A stretch of DNA of 64,000 nt. Origin: Stictocephala bisonia (taxonomy: Eukaryota > Arthropoda > Insecta > Hemiptera > Membracidae). The position numbers and the translations under genes were made by a program. Shown here in pieces: positions 1-13,094 of the stretch. Within the stretch, counting starts at the first letter, position 1; every line of letters begins with the position of its first letter. The notes below the pieces were generated by a model that searched no databases, was not told where the DNA came from, and saw nothing but the letters and a program-made list of their open reading frames with translations. The DNA lies in assembly GCA_035578905.1 (NCBI GenBank), contig JAQJVL010000159.1, positions 1,022,001 through 1,086,000 on the forward strand, read 5' to 3'.

Positions 1-2163
1 TCTTCCCCGGTTCAATCAGGCCTTCCATCAACCACCTTAGCTTGAAAAATATAGTATATTTTGAACATTGTTAATTTGTAAACAGAAATTGATTACGGAA
101 TCATCCAAGCTCATTTGGGTTGATTCACTTTCCATAAAATCTGTATAGCGTCTATATTAATGTGGAAAGAATAATGTACAGATGTCATAGTAAAACTAAA
201 TAAGAAACAAAAGGCTTTCTTTCAGTGAATACACAAAGAGATTAATCAGATTGCTCCTATTTTTAAACAACGTTGAGTTTTAAATCCAGGTTAACTAACC
301 TGTGTAATTGATACATATGGCATAGGCTATAAAATTATTGAAAGTTAATAAAGTCCACTTATTACATTTCATGATAACTGAAATATTTACATTGGATATT
401 TCACCACACAAACATGTAAGAATTTTTCCCATGAGCATTTATATTTTTTAAAAGATATTTTATGATGGAATTCTGATTTATCGGGAAAGATCTTAAATCA
501 AAAAGTAAAATCGTTACAGGCAGAGTTGAAACTCTCAGTAGTGTGGATGAAGACTCACTCCTTACTAAGCTTGTTTTGTTCCCAAACTTCCATAATAACC
601 CTTGATCTGTAAGTTCAAAAAATGTTCCTGATATATTTGTTTAAACATGATTTTAGTGTAAGTTTACATTAATTTTATGTTCAAATTTTCAAATCAGTCT
701 TATTCCTTAAATTTTATTTGTAGGATCAACTCTTAATTCAAGTCTTAAAAATGCTGGCGCATAAATTATGTGTATCCGAGTTTGAAGGTTGTTTACTAAA
801 AATTAAGAAAGCAATGAAAAATTCAATCATACTATTGTTTTCCTCATTTAATTATTCGTTACGACATATGCAATTTTAAATTATAAGTTTTAATAATTTT
901 TATAGGAGTTGAAAAAAAAGAAGTAACAGAATTTTAACCAGTTTGCTGTGCATCAACTTTACACTTTTAATTTTTAAAAAACCTGTTAATATATCACATT
1001 TTTATTCCTATGTATACGTGGTTGACAAGAGTGTTTTCTATAAGTTTTGTATATTTTCAAGGAAAATTATACTATCAATTTCCTGAAATAATGTTTTCTT
1101 GGCTTCTAAGAGTTGTAAAATTAATTACTTGGTAACGTTGTAATTCTTATCAAAAGTATAAGTAAGACATATTACTTTTATATGCATAGATAAATGAAGC
1201 GATTTTAAATCATTTAAAATTGACCAATTTTAATATTCTTGAAAATAATATTTTTTTATATATTATTTATTTCATGATTTTCTTGTTTGAACATGACTGT
1301 AGCGTAGGTTCAAATTAAATTCATGTTAACATTTTCAAATCCAGAATTAATTATGCCCTGAATTTTTTTGTAGAGTCAACTCTTTATTCAAACGTTTTAA
1401 TACAAGTTGATTCCCTCTTTTATTTATATTTCAACAAACAAATTATGATAAAAAAGCAATGGCATTGTATTTATTATGGAGTCTAGAACAAATTACTTGT
1501 TCTAAATCTGATGAAACTTTGTGTATTCAGTGATTGTTTACATTATATTCTGTAACATTGGTTTGGAAGACAACATAGAAAATATAACTTAAAATGGTTT
1601 TAATTGTGTAGTAATTTGAAATAGTACTAATTCAGTTATCATCGTAATTTATCAAGTTATTTATTTAATTAATAAAAATGTATATGTAAATGCACTTAAA
1701 ATTGACATATTAAAAACTCAAATTCTATTGCATGTTATTGTAGATTTTTAATTTATAAAATAAATTGTTTTGACGGAAGTAAATTCTCAGTATTTTTAAG
1801 CATTCTTGTTACATTTAAGTAAAACACTATGATGATGTTTTTAACCTACTTGTAGAATTTTATTTTATAATTGAAATGCGTAACGTAATTTATTTTCTAT
1901 TTCATTTTTAATTGGGACAGATATTCATATCTACAAAAAAAACTGATGTTTGTAAATTTGAATTTTCTTTTGTATAAAAATTCAATTCCTATTAATTAAA
2001 AGAGGTTTTTAATATACATAGGAATAATATTAAAAATTGTTTCAAGGAATTGGAAAACAAATGTTTACTGAATTTTAATAAGAGAGCTGAAGAATTTACT
2101 TATTTAAAAAACAAATTATATAATTTTTGTTGTACCTTAACAATTAAGGAATAATGTTAACTA
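1..2163. other. AT-rich DNA, no gene seen
   Basis: Stop codons are dense in all frames and I recognise no protein motif, RNA or complete repeat. The phrase 'gaacatgactgtagcgtagg' near 1289 resembles 'aacatgattttagtgtaagt' near 644, with further similarity around 'caaatc...ttatt...ttgtag.gtcaactctt' (676-735 and 1335-1385). This suggests two diverged copies of one repeat about 650 bases apart. Confidence 0.4.
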
Positions 2164-2179
2164 AATTTAAAATAGTTAC

Positions 2180-2434
2180 CATATAACAGTTGGCCTACAG
2201 CTTTATCGACACATTCCATGGTGCGGCCGCCATGACACAACTTGGTGTTTGTTGCCCTTATTTTGTGTTTTTCTGAAGTAGATATTCCATCTGAACTTGG
2301 ACTTTCCATTAGGTTACTTAGTATTAAGTGTATTTTAAATACATCTACCTCACATAGTTTAAGTTTTAAGGTCCATTCGTGAGCGTTTTCCTCAGTTTCG
2401 GAGGAGTTAGTTATATCGGATAAGCTTGATGTTC
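2180..2434 (-). CDS. candidate coding exon of an unrecognised gene
   Basis: On the minus strand one frame stays open from about 2457 to 2164, roughly 97 codons, which is long for DNA this AT-rich. The patch is also less AT-rich than its surroundings and contains a NotI-like GC-rich core near 2223. The translation is protein-like and serine/acid-rich at first ('SSETEENAHEW'), then 'CEVDVFKIHLILSNLM', 'SEKHKIRATN' and 'RTMECVDKAVGQLLY'. A plausible donor (TATATG|gtaact) lies at 2180/2179 and a weak acceptor (cgtag) before 2434; both borders are guesses. The only in-frame Met residues come late. I do not recognise the family. It could be an exon of a neighbouring gene, a transposon-derived frame, or chance. 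Confidence 0.25.
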
Positions 2435-2457
2435 CTACGATGTCGGATTGCGTCGGA

Positions 2458-5400
2458 AGTCATTAATGTAGCTTATACAGGCTTCAAAAGTGCCTTAGTT
2501 ATAATAAGCAATAAGAAACTACAGATGAAGAGGGGATTTAATCCGTCAAAATATAATCCTTTTTTTTATAGTGTTTGAATGAAGCGTTCAATCAAAATTG
2601 TTGTTACTATCCTATATGTTGCCGTTATAACATGCATGTTTGTAGTATTTTCCTAATCGTTACTATTCCACTTACAATTTTGTTACCTTTACACTTTTAA
2701 AGGTTAAAAACCAAGCTTTATTTACTATTTATAACTATTCCCATACTTGTTATAGTTCTGTATGTCTTTCTGATGTTAGTTATTATGATAAATTATTCTT
2801 CCTTGTTATCGCTATTTATTAGTAATTTTTTTAATGCTACTTAATGCTTTATTTACTTTTGTTAATCCGGCACACTAAAAAACAGTGAAACTACATATTT
2901 ATTAATTAAAATGTTTGTTAGAAGAACAGTATTCAATCAAGAAATATTTTATCACTACTGTACTTGATGTATGTAATTTTTTCTGTTTTTATATAAATAT
3001 TATATTTATATGAATTTTGTGATAACACCAAATAACAGTTAATGTGGACCATAAGATTAGACCCTTTGGGTGTGTCAATCGTTACAAGGGTTGTGTGCTG
3101 GATTACAAAGCTCTAGGTGGTCAAAATCCTAAAAAAAATACTTATCAAACGTTGAGTGCCTTTTTATCGGTGCTGATTTTGGAATCACTTTTTAATTTGC
3201 CTATTTTCTACTTAGCATCAGTTCTAAAATAATTCTTTTCAGGTTGAATTGCATATATCTACTAGGTATTCATTAAATCTGTTATCATTAGCTTTAGTTT
3301 GTAAGATCATGGCTGTGGTGGCTTTTATTAAGTATTTGTTAATTCGTAAATTTCTGGCACCCCGTTTCCTGTGTTAATAATTTTGTAATAAGTTGTTCAT
3401 ATTTAATAAAATTAAATGAATATAAATGGGCATTAGTCATAAAATTTATGTTTTATCAACAACTAAAAATATTCCCAAACTAAAAAAATGTATTTGAAAA
3501 TTAATTTTTTTAAAGAAAAGAAAAATGTAGCCCAGTTTTTTAAATTATGAAAGTATACACTGAAAAAAATAATCTCTTTTATTCTTGTTTAATTTGGATT
3601 TTATTTTTTATAATATTTTTAATCAACAAATTCCAACTAAGCTGATATCACCCATTCAATTTATTATATTATTTAAACCAGGTTTGTTTGTAGCCTGTCC
3701 ATTGATATTTCAAGTTACTATACTACTTGACACATTTCCATTGTGTCACCGACCTTCCACCACAGCCATATCAGATCTGTGATATGCAATAGGTTAAGCA
3801 CAGTTTTTCAATAAAACATCTTTTATACCTTCACCAATAACACTTCAATATTTTTATACATTAATATTTTTCACAAAGAAATCTACCAATAGAAGCACAT
3901 TGTTTTGTATATAAAGTTAGGATATGTTAGTTACCACCCGTATGATGTAGCCTTGTGTTATGTCGTGACGGGCAGTGTTGAGTATGGGGAACATTTGTTT
4001 TTTTTAAGATTAATTTAATTATTTATTAAATTTTGCAAAAATTTATGATAGCAATTGTAAAAATATGTTTAAGTTATGGGTTTTAATGTAAAACTAATCC
4101 TCATAAGTAATTTCTCACCCTTCCGTAAAGCTGCCGAGGAGAAGTCTTAAGCAGTGATAAAGGAAATTGTTGTCTAATTATTTTTTTAAACGAAAGTAAT
4201 TTTAGTAATATGAAATGCTGTTGGTTGTTAAAAGGAAATCACAATACTATAAAGCCCAATTGGTATCACTAACTGACTAATCTACCGATATAAATATTTC
4301 CCCCTTTTTAAGTGTCGTAAAGTCTATGAAAATCAGACTGTAAGTAGATGTAACTTTGTGAACCCAGAAAAACTAATACCAGTTTTTAAGAGATTAAAAT
4401 TCCCTACAAGAATAGCTTGGAGATCTCAGCTGTACAAACATAGCTTCGTTCCAGCTATTGCCGTGAATATTATTTTAATGTATACATATAGCATGTTTTT
4501 TTTTTTTTACCAACAGAAACAAGGATTGTAATTGTACCAAATATTAAAACAAGGTGCTACCTTTAGAGTGTTTATGATGTTATTTATAAAAAATTATGAA
4601 GTACAACTTTTGAGCAGTGATACATTTTTTTATTTTGGGTTATATAAGTTTCATCAGCGTGAAAAAGTGTTGTGATAACTGAAATAAATAATGAACCAAC
4701 AAGAAATATTTTTTTAAAGTACTTATTAAAACTCGACACTGCATTTCAGTGCATGGAGTGAGTTGGGTTTTATTTAGTTTTTATTGTTCAAGCTGAATGA
4801 ATTTGTGCTCTCAAGCCACAATTTTTGTAAATTTTAAGATTCCTCACAGCTTTCAAACTTAACTAAGTTTCTATCCATTATGGTTTTACTATATGAGTGT
4901 TTTAGTGCTTGAAATGAAACTAATTTCACAGATTAATTTACTATTGTATTTTTTTGAGGACGGCTGTCACTCTTTTTGTTCTGGAGTCATCTCAATATTA
5001 AACATAACATTCTTCAAATTTTTCCAGTTCATTACTGGGTTCTCTTATGGTTTCTTAGTGCAGCAGTATATATCTTAAAATATATATTCTCAAACTGTTT
5101 GACGGATAGCGCTGTTCTTGTTGAAGTCAGTTTGGCTGTAGACCTCTAGGAAGACCGGCAGGTACTGGTTATAGCTTAGCTTTCGAGGTGGTAAGGCGCC
5201 ATGGTATACAGTCTTGTCTGAGAAATGAGAACAGTGCAGGTGTTACCAATAAACAGACAGGGATTAAGGCTTGTTTTGTATTCTCTGGTGTACAAAACAA
5301 GAAAATATATATATTAAAAAAACACTGTTCTAAAAATTATACTGTCGTTTTCATTTTATAAATTCTTGAATGCCTCCATAACTGTTAAATATAGATCATT

Positions 5401-5915
5401 TACATTTAATCAATACTGTATGTCTAAATTCTAGTACATATCCACATTTCAAACCTATGGCTTCCATTAGCAGGTTTTGTAGCAAAAATATTCTTGCTGT
5501 TTTAAGGAGAAGTTGTAACTATATTTTCACACTAAAAATTGTGAACTCTTATCATAAATTAAAATTTGTGATAGGTAGAGGGTGATTCTGTTGTATCAGC
5601 AACAAATCACTCTAAAATTAAAAAATTAGTCTTTCTAGAGTTTAAATTGCCTTTTTGCAAAATCAATAATGTTTTCAAATGTTGGTATCTCAACACTGCC
5701 CTCACACGTCACAGTGCCTTACCTGAAGTCTGTTTCACCATACTGTACCTGATTCTTGTTGAATACATCTTGTAAAAAATAAAAAATAGTTACTTACAAG
5801 TAGCAGTAAGATTAGCATAGTCATAGCTCTAAGGGTTAGAAGCGTATTGTTAAATGAAATATTTCAGGTCAACATTGCTTTTTATCTTTGAACTGTTTGT
5901 ACAGATTTTAGCATG
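2458..5915. other. AT-rich DNA, no gene seen
   Basis: Short open frames at 3044-3232, 3585-3782 and 4893-5078 are AT-codon-driven and hydrophobic, with no recognisable motif. A slightly GC-richer block at 5100-5290 could be a repeat remnant, but I cannot place it in a family. Confidence 0.4.
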
Positions 5916-6658
5916 CAGGGTGTCCAGCAACAGGGAAAAATAGGGAAAACCTGGAAAGGTAAAGGAATTTGAAATAGTCTGGAAAAATCAGGGAATTTGA
6001 AATAAAACCTAGAAAATACTAACAAGAACATCTGTTTGTTGACATTTGTAATGGTCACTATATTCTTATGTGCTTTACAAAAAATTCTTTTTCCTACCAA
6101 ACTTTGATTTAACATGTCATTTAATAATCTAATCAAGAAAAAGTTATTAAATAACTTTTTTATGTTTGCAGTCTTTTATATAAATAGTTTTTTATTGCTA
6201 ACAATTTAAAAATCACTGAAGTAATTGTCTGATCATTACGTGTTAAATGTTATAGCCGTACAATTTATCTCAGTTTTGTTTTGGTGAAATTGTAATATTT
6301 TACCTTTTTCAAGTCACTGTAAATTGTGAAAATTGCCAATAACGTGACAATAGAATAAATGGTATATTTATTTTTACTCAAGGCTAATTTTACTATTTTA
6401 ATTCAACCTTATATTTTGTAAACTCGTTGAATTACAAAATATAATTGTAGTAGTTTTGAATTTAACTATTACTATAATTAAAACTGTATTGTAAATTATT
6501 AACATTTATATACATGGTTGCAAATAATAATACTTAATAATAATAATGACTAAACTGAATACGGTTTACTTAATTACATCGATTCGGGGTCTGAACATTT
6601 TTTATGAAATCAGGGAAAAGTCAGGGAATTTGTTTAAGGAAGTTTACTGGACACCCTG
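5916..6658. mobile_element. non-autonomous TIR element (MITE), hAT-like style
   Basis: The ends are an exact 12-bp inverted repeat: CAGGGTGTCCAG at 5916-5927 and CTGGACACCCTG at 6647-6658. Subterminal sequence on both sides repeats the phrase 'cagggaa' (5930-6000 and 6610-6635), as seen in many hAT-type MITEs. The interior is AT-rich with no transposase. I could not make out a clean 8-bp target duplication, so assignment to hAT rests on style only. Confidence 0.7.
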
Positions 6659-8352
6659 ATCATGTCAGTTTGAAGTACAGTGGCCCATGCACCACATTAA
6701 AATCACAACTTATGTACTTTGACTGAATTTTTTTTCCAAAGAAAATTAACCCACTTTTAGTTTGTATAATTTACTTGTTGACTATCTACTTTGTGTTTAA
6801 AATGATTACCACGAGATATCAAGTTTCACAATATATACCTGATTTGTATATTTTTATAGTTATTTAATGTAAATTTATATTTAATCCATGTTCAGATGAA
6901 CAGATCAGGTTAAAAAAACTCAGATCTAGGACGGTTTATCTTTTAACTTTAAAGAAAGGTTCATAAGATACAATTTAAACATTTGAAATTAATTCAAGGT
7001 TTTGTAGGTTTTTTTAATTAAATAACTATTTCATTATATCACTCATGGAAGGGGGGAGGGTGTAGTGTAAAAAATCCTGCACCGCACACTGTACTTCAAG
7101 CTGCATGTCTATACAAATTTAATTAGATTGTTTAAGTTCCATTTTAATTTTATTTTTCTGGTAAAAATAACTATTTGTGGTACATTTTCTTTGCCGTTTA
7201 ATTTATAATATATTACTAAGATAAAAAATTTATTTTTTTATTCAATGGAGGTTTTTATTACAAATAGTCTTTTTGCACAATTTTAAATAATCTCTTGTTC
7301 AATTAATAATTATTATAAAAAAATGCTTCTAATAATTAAAAAACCGTTTAGCATTGGTTTTCTCTTCTAGTAAACAAATCAAGTTTAAATCATTTAAAAT
7401 AATATCATCCATATTGAAAAATTTGTGCCAATTATATGTGAATTAATTAAGGGAAATTTAGTATTTTTAATATTGAAGAGCACTAAGAAAAAAGAAATGA
7501 TGATATTTTTAAATTTAACCAACAATAGTAATTTTCAGTTCAGTTTGATGTCTTCTTCCTTATAATAGAAGAGAAACTTTCCAAAGATGAAAAGTAATTT
7601 TGATTTGAATTAAAAATTCAATCAAATTTTTAATTTGTTAAATTACAATTTTTAATTTAATTTTGTCCAACATTTTTTTGAATTCTAACAATTCACTGTA
7701 CAAACCTCACCACCTATTTATAACATGTTTGGTCCTGGCATCGGCTATTTAGCGAGGCAGACATCTTTTGGCCAAATAAAACATTTAAGACTAATGAAAC
7801 AATTTTTTGAGTTTTATTCCTACCTCATCGGTGCTCCATTTCCATGTCTTAGTGTTTGTAATTTGAAAAAAACTCAGTTACAATAATTAGGTTCAGTGTA
7901 ATTAAATAGGAAAAACAGAAAAGCACAATATATTTATTTAGGAGTGGCTCTTATTAATTGGATGGTTCAAATAAGTAAGTTTTATGTAACAAATGCAAAC
8001 AGGAGTAAGTGGAACATCGGCTGCATATGTAAGTGCACTTCAAAGGAGTTTTCACATTGAAGGCAAGTAAATTTTAATGCATGTCCTGTATAAAATATTA
8101 AAATAATGGGAGAGATAGAGCGTCAGCAAATGTAACTAAGGAAATACATACAAGTTACATGAACAAGACACAATATAATGGAAAAGTGACATATAGTAAT
8201 GTAATTTGTGTCCATTTTGGCATGTATTTTATTTATGTTAGTAGACTAGCCTTCCCCGACATCTTCGTACTCTCAGTCAACTATCTGAGATTGAAGTTGT
8301 TAGTGACCACAAGCCATCCTTCTCTCTACTCTTGTAAAAAGTTGGAAAAACA
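6659..8352. other. AT-rich DNA, no gene seen
   Basis: No coding signal or structured repeat stands out. The open frame at 8159-8356 has no recognisable motif and runs into the SINE that starts near 8353. Confidence 0.4.
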
Positions 8353-9570
8353 GTGATGTTCCACGCAACTGTAATAGTAACGCTGATCCCGTGAACAGGG
8401 CCGGATTTAGCATTTTGGCGCCCCTAGGCCCCTAGTCTGGTTTAAGTTACTTTCCTAAAAACCTTTATTACAAGACTATATCAGGCCTATATGTTGTGCT
8501 TAAACACCACTCAACGATCAAATTTTATCATTGCAAGTATTTTTGAGAAATTTACGTGGTTCTGGGCTTAACAAAATACTGTTAATGAATTAACAAAAGA
8601 TTGGTTAATAACTTTGGTTTCGTTGAATTTAGTCATTTGGACAAATAATAAAAAAAAACTGTAATACATCATAAAATTGGTTTAATCTCAGAAATACAGT
8701 TTGCATGAAGTATTTTGATAACGTGACAAAAAAACTTTGTTTAAAGTATAACTAGATATTTTGTATGTACAAATAGTAAATTGTACTAGTATAAAAATGA
8801 CATTTTTCCGTTCGATTAGAATACCAAACGCGAGAAAGGGGGTAAAGTTCAAACTATTCCAACGGTCTATGTAAAAAACGTAAACCACGTATGTAAGCAA
8901 GCTCGACTTGAGCTGGAATACTTCTAAGCACAAAGGTTCGAGGTTCAACAAAACTTATCTGGGTATTCACCACTCCACAGAAAACCATTATTAATCAGTT
9001 TTTTTTTTTTTTATGATTTTAAACTACATATTGGAATATTGAGGAGAAAGCCGGAAAAATGTAATTTATATTGATATTTAATATTGAGAAATGAATGATA
9101 AACGTTCTGTTCCGTCGCATAGGGCTGGCAGTGGCAATACGATGCATACTGCTCGACGACATCCCTACAGCCAATTCTCCTGTGTTTGAGATAGATGTTG
9201 TAACGAAATTGATGCATAGTGTTGAAAAATAGTTTAACTTGACTAACAGTTACTTGTTCCAATGAACTTCAAAATCATAATGATTCATTAGCCTGATTTT
9301 TTTATCAATTAAAAAAATATGTCGTTATGGCTATTTATTTTTATTCCGAGAAAATTTTGTAATTTTTTTTCTCGGCTTGCGTCCATAGGCCCGGCCCTGC
9401 TCATGAACTTCCACCACCTTCACCAGACACTGTCTGTTTAAGTTGGATTCTATACAGACTCTGCCACAGAAAAGTGTCTCGATAAAGTAGCATGGAAAAA
9501 GTAAGTCACAGCTTGATTCAGACTCTCCTACCTTGATATTGTACCTGGCCACAGTATAGGTAGGTCTATC
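8353..9570 (-). mobile_element. tRNA-type SINE, split by a hAT element
   Basis: Segments 8353-8395 and 9400-9570 align, in order and on the same strand, with the SINE copy at 43806-44010. Shared landmarks include 'caactgtaatag', 'ctgatcccgt', 'ttccac', 'tgccacaga' and 'cctggccacagta'. Read on the minus strand, the head ('tgtggccaggtac' near 9550, then 'gagtctgaatc' about 30 bases on) looks like weak A and B boxes of a tRNA-derived promoter. The element at 8396-9399 interrupts it; removing that element and one target copy restores co-linearity with the other SINE. Confidence 0.65.
8396..9399. mobile_element. non-autonomous hAT element inside a SINE
   Basis: The termini are inverted repeats CAGGGCCGG (8396-8404) and CCGGCCCTG (9391-9399), and both continue into similar 'ctaggcc'/'ataggcc' phrases. 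Flanking octamers CCCGTGAA (8388-8395) and CTCATGAA (9400-9407) match at 6 of 8 positions, with only transition differences. That fits a decayed 8-bp hAT target duplication. No transposase frame is visible. The minus-strand open frames at 8688-8951 and 9011-9262 have no transposase motif. Confidence 0.75.
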
Positions 9571-11472
9571 GTGAATTTTTTCACTATTGATACAGGATAC
9601 ACAACGTGAACACTAAGTTTTCATAACAAATGTGATAGGCACTTTTTGCATTATTAATTATTAAACTCAATAACAGTTTGGAGAGAAGTTACGGCGTTCT
9701 CAACACAAGTCAATTCTAGTTTTAGCAGAGATACATATCCATTAAATTTGATCTTTTAGACAACGCTGGCTTTTAGTACTGAGCTTGATTATAGCATCAG
9801 GTTTATTTTTTCTTCAATAATATGTTGCGATCACTTCAGTAATCAAGTCTTGTCACTGCCAAGCTGGCTTACCAATAGTTTACAGAAAGGTGTGCATACC
9901 ATGATGAAATGATGAATTATAATTGGGTTGAACATAATGTAATAAAATGTTAACCCACGATTTTGTTGTTTCAAATACAAAATCATTGTGAACAGAACTT
10001 CACATTAAAAAAAAAAAAAAATGTTGGCATTTTAAAAGTAAAATAATATTTCAGCTAACAGTACAATAATATTTACTGTTACTGAGCAATATCAATATAT
10101 TTTTGACTAAATACTGTTCAAAATTACTGTGTTTTTAGCTAGAAGAGCTGAAATTTATGAATACAATTTATATTCATCAGATTTACACTATACAATAAAC
10201 GTAAATCAAAATTGGAATTTTGCTCGAATAAAATGTTAATTCAACTGTGTCTCTTTTTGAGAATACCTCAGGTTTTGCTACACCTGAACAACCCCTTTAA
10301 TGTCTGCACATTTTCGATGAAGAAGAAAATAAATATTGTTATTTCACTACTTGATTCTGGTTATTATGGATAGATGGAGGGGAAAAAATATAAGAATAAA
10401 TCCTTTAGTTGTTTATTTTAACTTACAAAATGAAATAATACACTAAAAAATTATATGCACTGTATTTATTGTAACTTTTGATTATTTTCATGTAATATAA
10501 AAATACTGAAAAGTGAGGTAGAGGGATTTTAAGAGTATTAGGTTCAGATGACTAAATCACTACATAAAACATTCAAGAAAGTCCTCAACTCCAACATAAG
10601 TATGTTATTACTATAAAGATAAAAATTCATATTTTTGTGTCAAAACTTAAAATTATTATAAGTAATCCAGCATCTGAAGGAGTTTTTGATTTGAAGTTTT
10701 GATATTTCCATGAAAATTCTGATATAATGAAGTCCTCCAGAAAATATAAATACAAATTTGTATTTTGTGTTTAGTCATATCAGGCAGTTAATACTTTCTG
10801 GTTGGTATTTAGCCATGAGTAGTATTTTATAGTGTATCACTTAGCTCAGAGGTAATTTGTCCGTAGAGGATATAAGGAGCTCCCTACATCTATTGAAAAA
10901 AAGTATGGTGTACGTATGATGCTTCACTCAACGCATCACTGTAAGATATTAAAATCTTACCTTACTTCAATGGTGGCCCAACATTCAGGGCCATAGAACA
11001 ATTAATTCACTCATTGACAGTAACAAACTAGCTGAGTGAATGACGAGACTTTTCCACCACCACGCTCGGTACCTATGTCTTGTGTTCAACACCCAAATGT
11101 TTAGAACTTGTTGAACTACTTGTTGTCAGTTCCAAGTAAGACCAATCACCTTATATACAATCATTGAAAATCATTATAAACGGAAAAAACTTTTTATATG
11201 TATTTTTGAAACATACCTTTAAAAGAAGTGCAACTGAGACTGCAATAAGACAAGAAGATACTTGCCACTGCATGAAAATATTACTGATATATTTTTCACA
11301 CTAATTGCAAAATAATAGTGCAGTTATTATAGAAATCAATACTTTATACTGATTTAAGAGTAAATATAAATTCCAATCTCTAAAGTAAAAAATATGATTT
11401 AGAAAGCCTTAAATAATGCTAATTTGAATCTTAAGGTTTTAACAATTTTCTGTGGGGGGGAGGGTCAGTATT
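9571..11472. other. AT-rich DNA, no gene seen
   Basis: No coding or RNA signal seen. There is a pure A-run near 10008-10020. Confidence 0.4.
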
Positions 11473-11671
11473 CTCAGTGTGTGTATGGGTGGGCGGATGG
11501 GTCAATAGCACAGTGTGTGTATGGTTGGGCGGGCGGGTCAATACCACAGTGTGTGCATGGGTGGGTGGGGGGTCAATACCACTGCGTGTATGAGTGGGCG
11601 GGTGGGTCAATACCACAGTGCGTGTATGGGTGGGCGGGTCAATACCACAGTGTGTGTATGGGTGGACACAA
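11473..11671 (+). repeat. GC-rich minisatellite, about six units of 32-36 bp
   Basis: Units begin 'cagtgtgtgtatgggtgggc' and end 'gggtcaatacca'; they start near 11477, 11513, 11549, 11584, 11618 and 11650 and shorten from 36 to about 30 bp. The G-rich strand stands out against the AT-rich background. Open frames exist on both strands here only because the repeat lacks stop codons, so I do not treat them as genes. Confidence 0.85.
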
Positions 11672-12006
11672 CTACCACCAAAGATCCTGACTCACTAACG
11701 AACAAGCATGTATTCCCCTCCCCTCTTGCCCCCGCTTGCAAATTCAACAAAAGGACATAACATCCTCATCTATAGTAAACTCTAGCAATTAACTTTTATA
11801 TGGGGTATTTTATAATCCCAGAACTTCCTACTTATTAACTAATCCATGAAGTATCACTGACTAAGTATAATTTAAACGTCCGAAACGAATAAACACCATA
11901 TACAAATTTTCATGTATATTATTGCTGGAGGGATTGCCAGCATATGGTCACAGAGACCTTACATTTAAAGAAAATCACAAGGTTTTGGCACAAATAGACT
12001 CCATCA

Positions 12007-12200
12007 TCACATACTTACAACAAGACTTGACAACTGATCAGCAATACTCATTTGAAAGCGCATTAACTACAAAGCTATTTCTGTACGAATTGCATTGGCA
12101 TATGAAGACAGCACCGTCACATACACGCAACAATAGACTTGACAACTTTCATCTGCAATACTCACTTGCAAGCATGTTAATTGCAAACTCATTTCTGCTT
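12007..12200 (+). repeat. two-unit tandem duplication, about 111 bp
   Basis: Copy 1 (12007-12116) and copy 2 (12117-12200) share 'tcacatac', 'agacttgacaact', 'gcaatactca' and 'atttctg' at an offset of 110-113 bases. A 99-codon open frame (11922-12221) runs through both copies but shows no known motif. The repeat probably explains its length. Confidence 0.6.
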
Positions 12201-13094
12201 TGGGACTACTATATGGGATGATAATACAATGACACTCTGCTTTTTTGAAAAATTATTTGGTTACAAATATTTGGAATTGAGAACATTCTATAATACTACT
12301 GTATTAGCTAAAGAAAGGTAACATAGTATTGAGGAAGAATGGTGAAAATGCGCCAGACACAATATTATGGAGCCGATCTTTTGGGGCACATACTTAAACT
12401 ATTAAAAACAATACTATAAAGTGTATTTATCAGTCAAATCCTACCTAAGCTATAATGGAACAGTTTTTCAGAAATAAGTCAGTACCATAATCCAAATTAA
12501 ATAATAGTCCCAGTTGAACTCACCAAATTATCACCAAGAATTGTCATTTTGACACAACTATGCGAAATGGAAACTTAGGACTTATACTTAATAATATTAC
12601 ATACAATAGACAAATATAACTCAATATTTAAGAATTATCGTCTTAATACACTTACTAAGTATGTTTTAAGACATCTCATGAAAACTCCTAATTAACACTA
12701 TTAAATATAGTATAGCCTAACTTTATAGCGTAATTCAGGATAAACTTCACTACAACATTTTCTTAAAAGATAATAAATTAAAGTAAATGTGAGCAGTTGT
12801 ATTATAAGTTTAAAAAGTTGCAACTAACTAAAAAAGTCAAATGAACATTTATTCAGGTTTAATGCTCTTAATCAATTTTTGTGACCTGAATAAGTTGTTT
12901 TAATTTTGTTTCTGAATCAAAAATAAATGTTGATTACAAAAACTATTGTCATTGTAAGGTAAATTTCATTATATTATTAGCACAACAATTTTTGTTGCAA
13001 ACAAATTCTGATTGTAAGACCTTGTTTTAATTTACTTTATAAGTTGAAATTTCATTTTATTTTGGCTGCGATAATGAATAATATTAGGCTACGT

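Noticed and set aside
3044..5078. Three short plus-strand open frames as genes
   Set aside because: Low-complexity hydrophobic translations without motifs or splice context, in AT-rich DNA.
11424..11760. Overlapping open frames on both strands over the minisatellite
   Set aside because: They arise because the repeat unit lacks stop codons; both translations are pure repeat.
11922..12221. A 99-codon plus-strand frame
   Set aside because: It spans a two-unit tandem duplication and shows no known motif or splice context.
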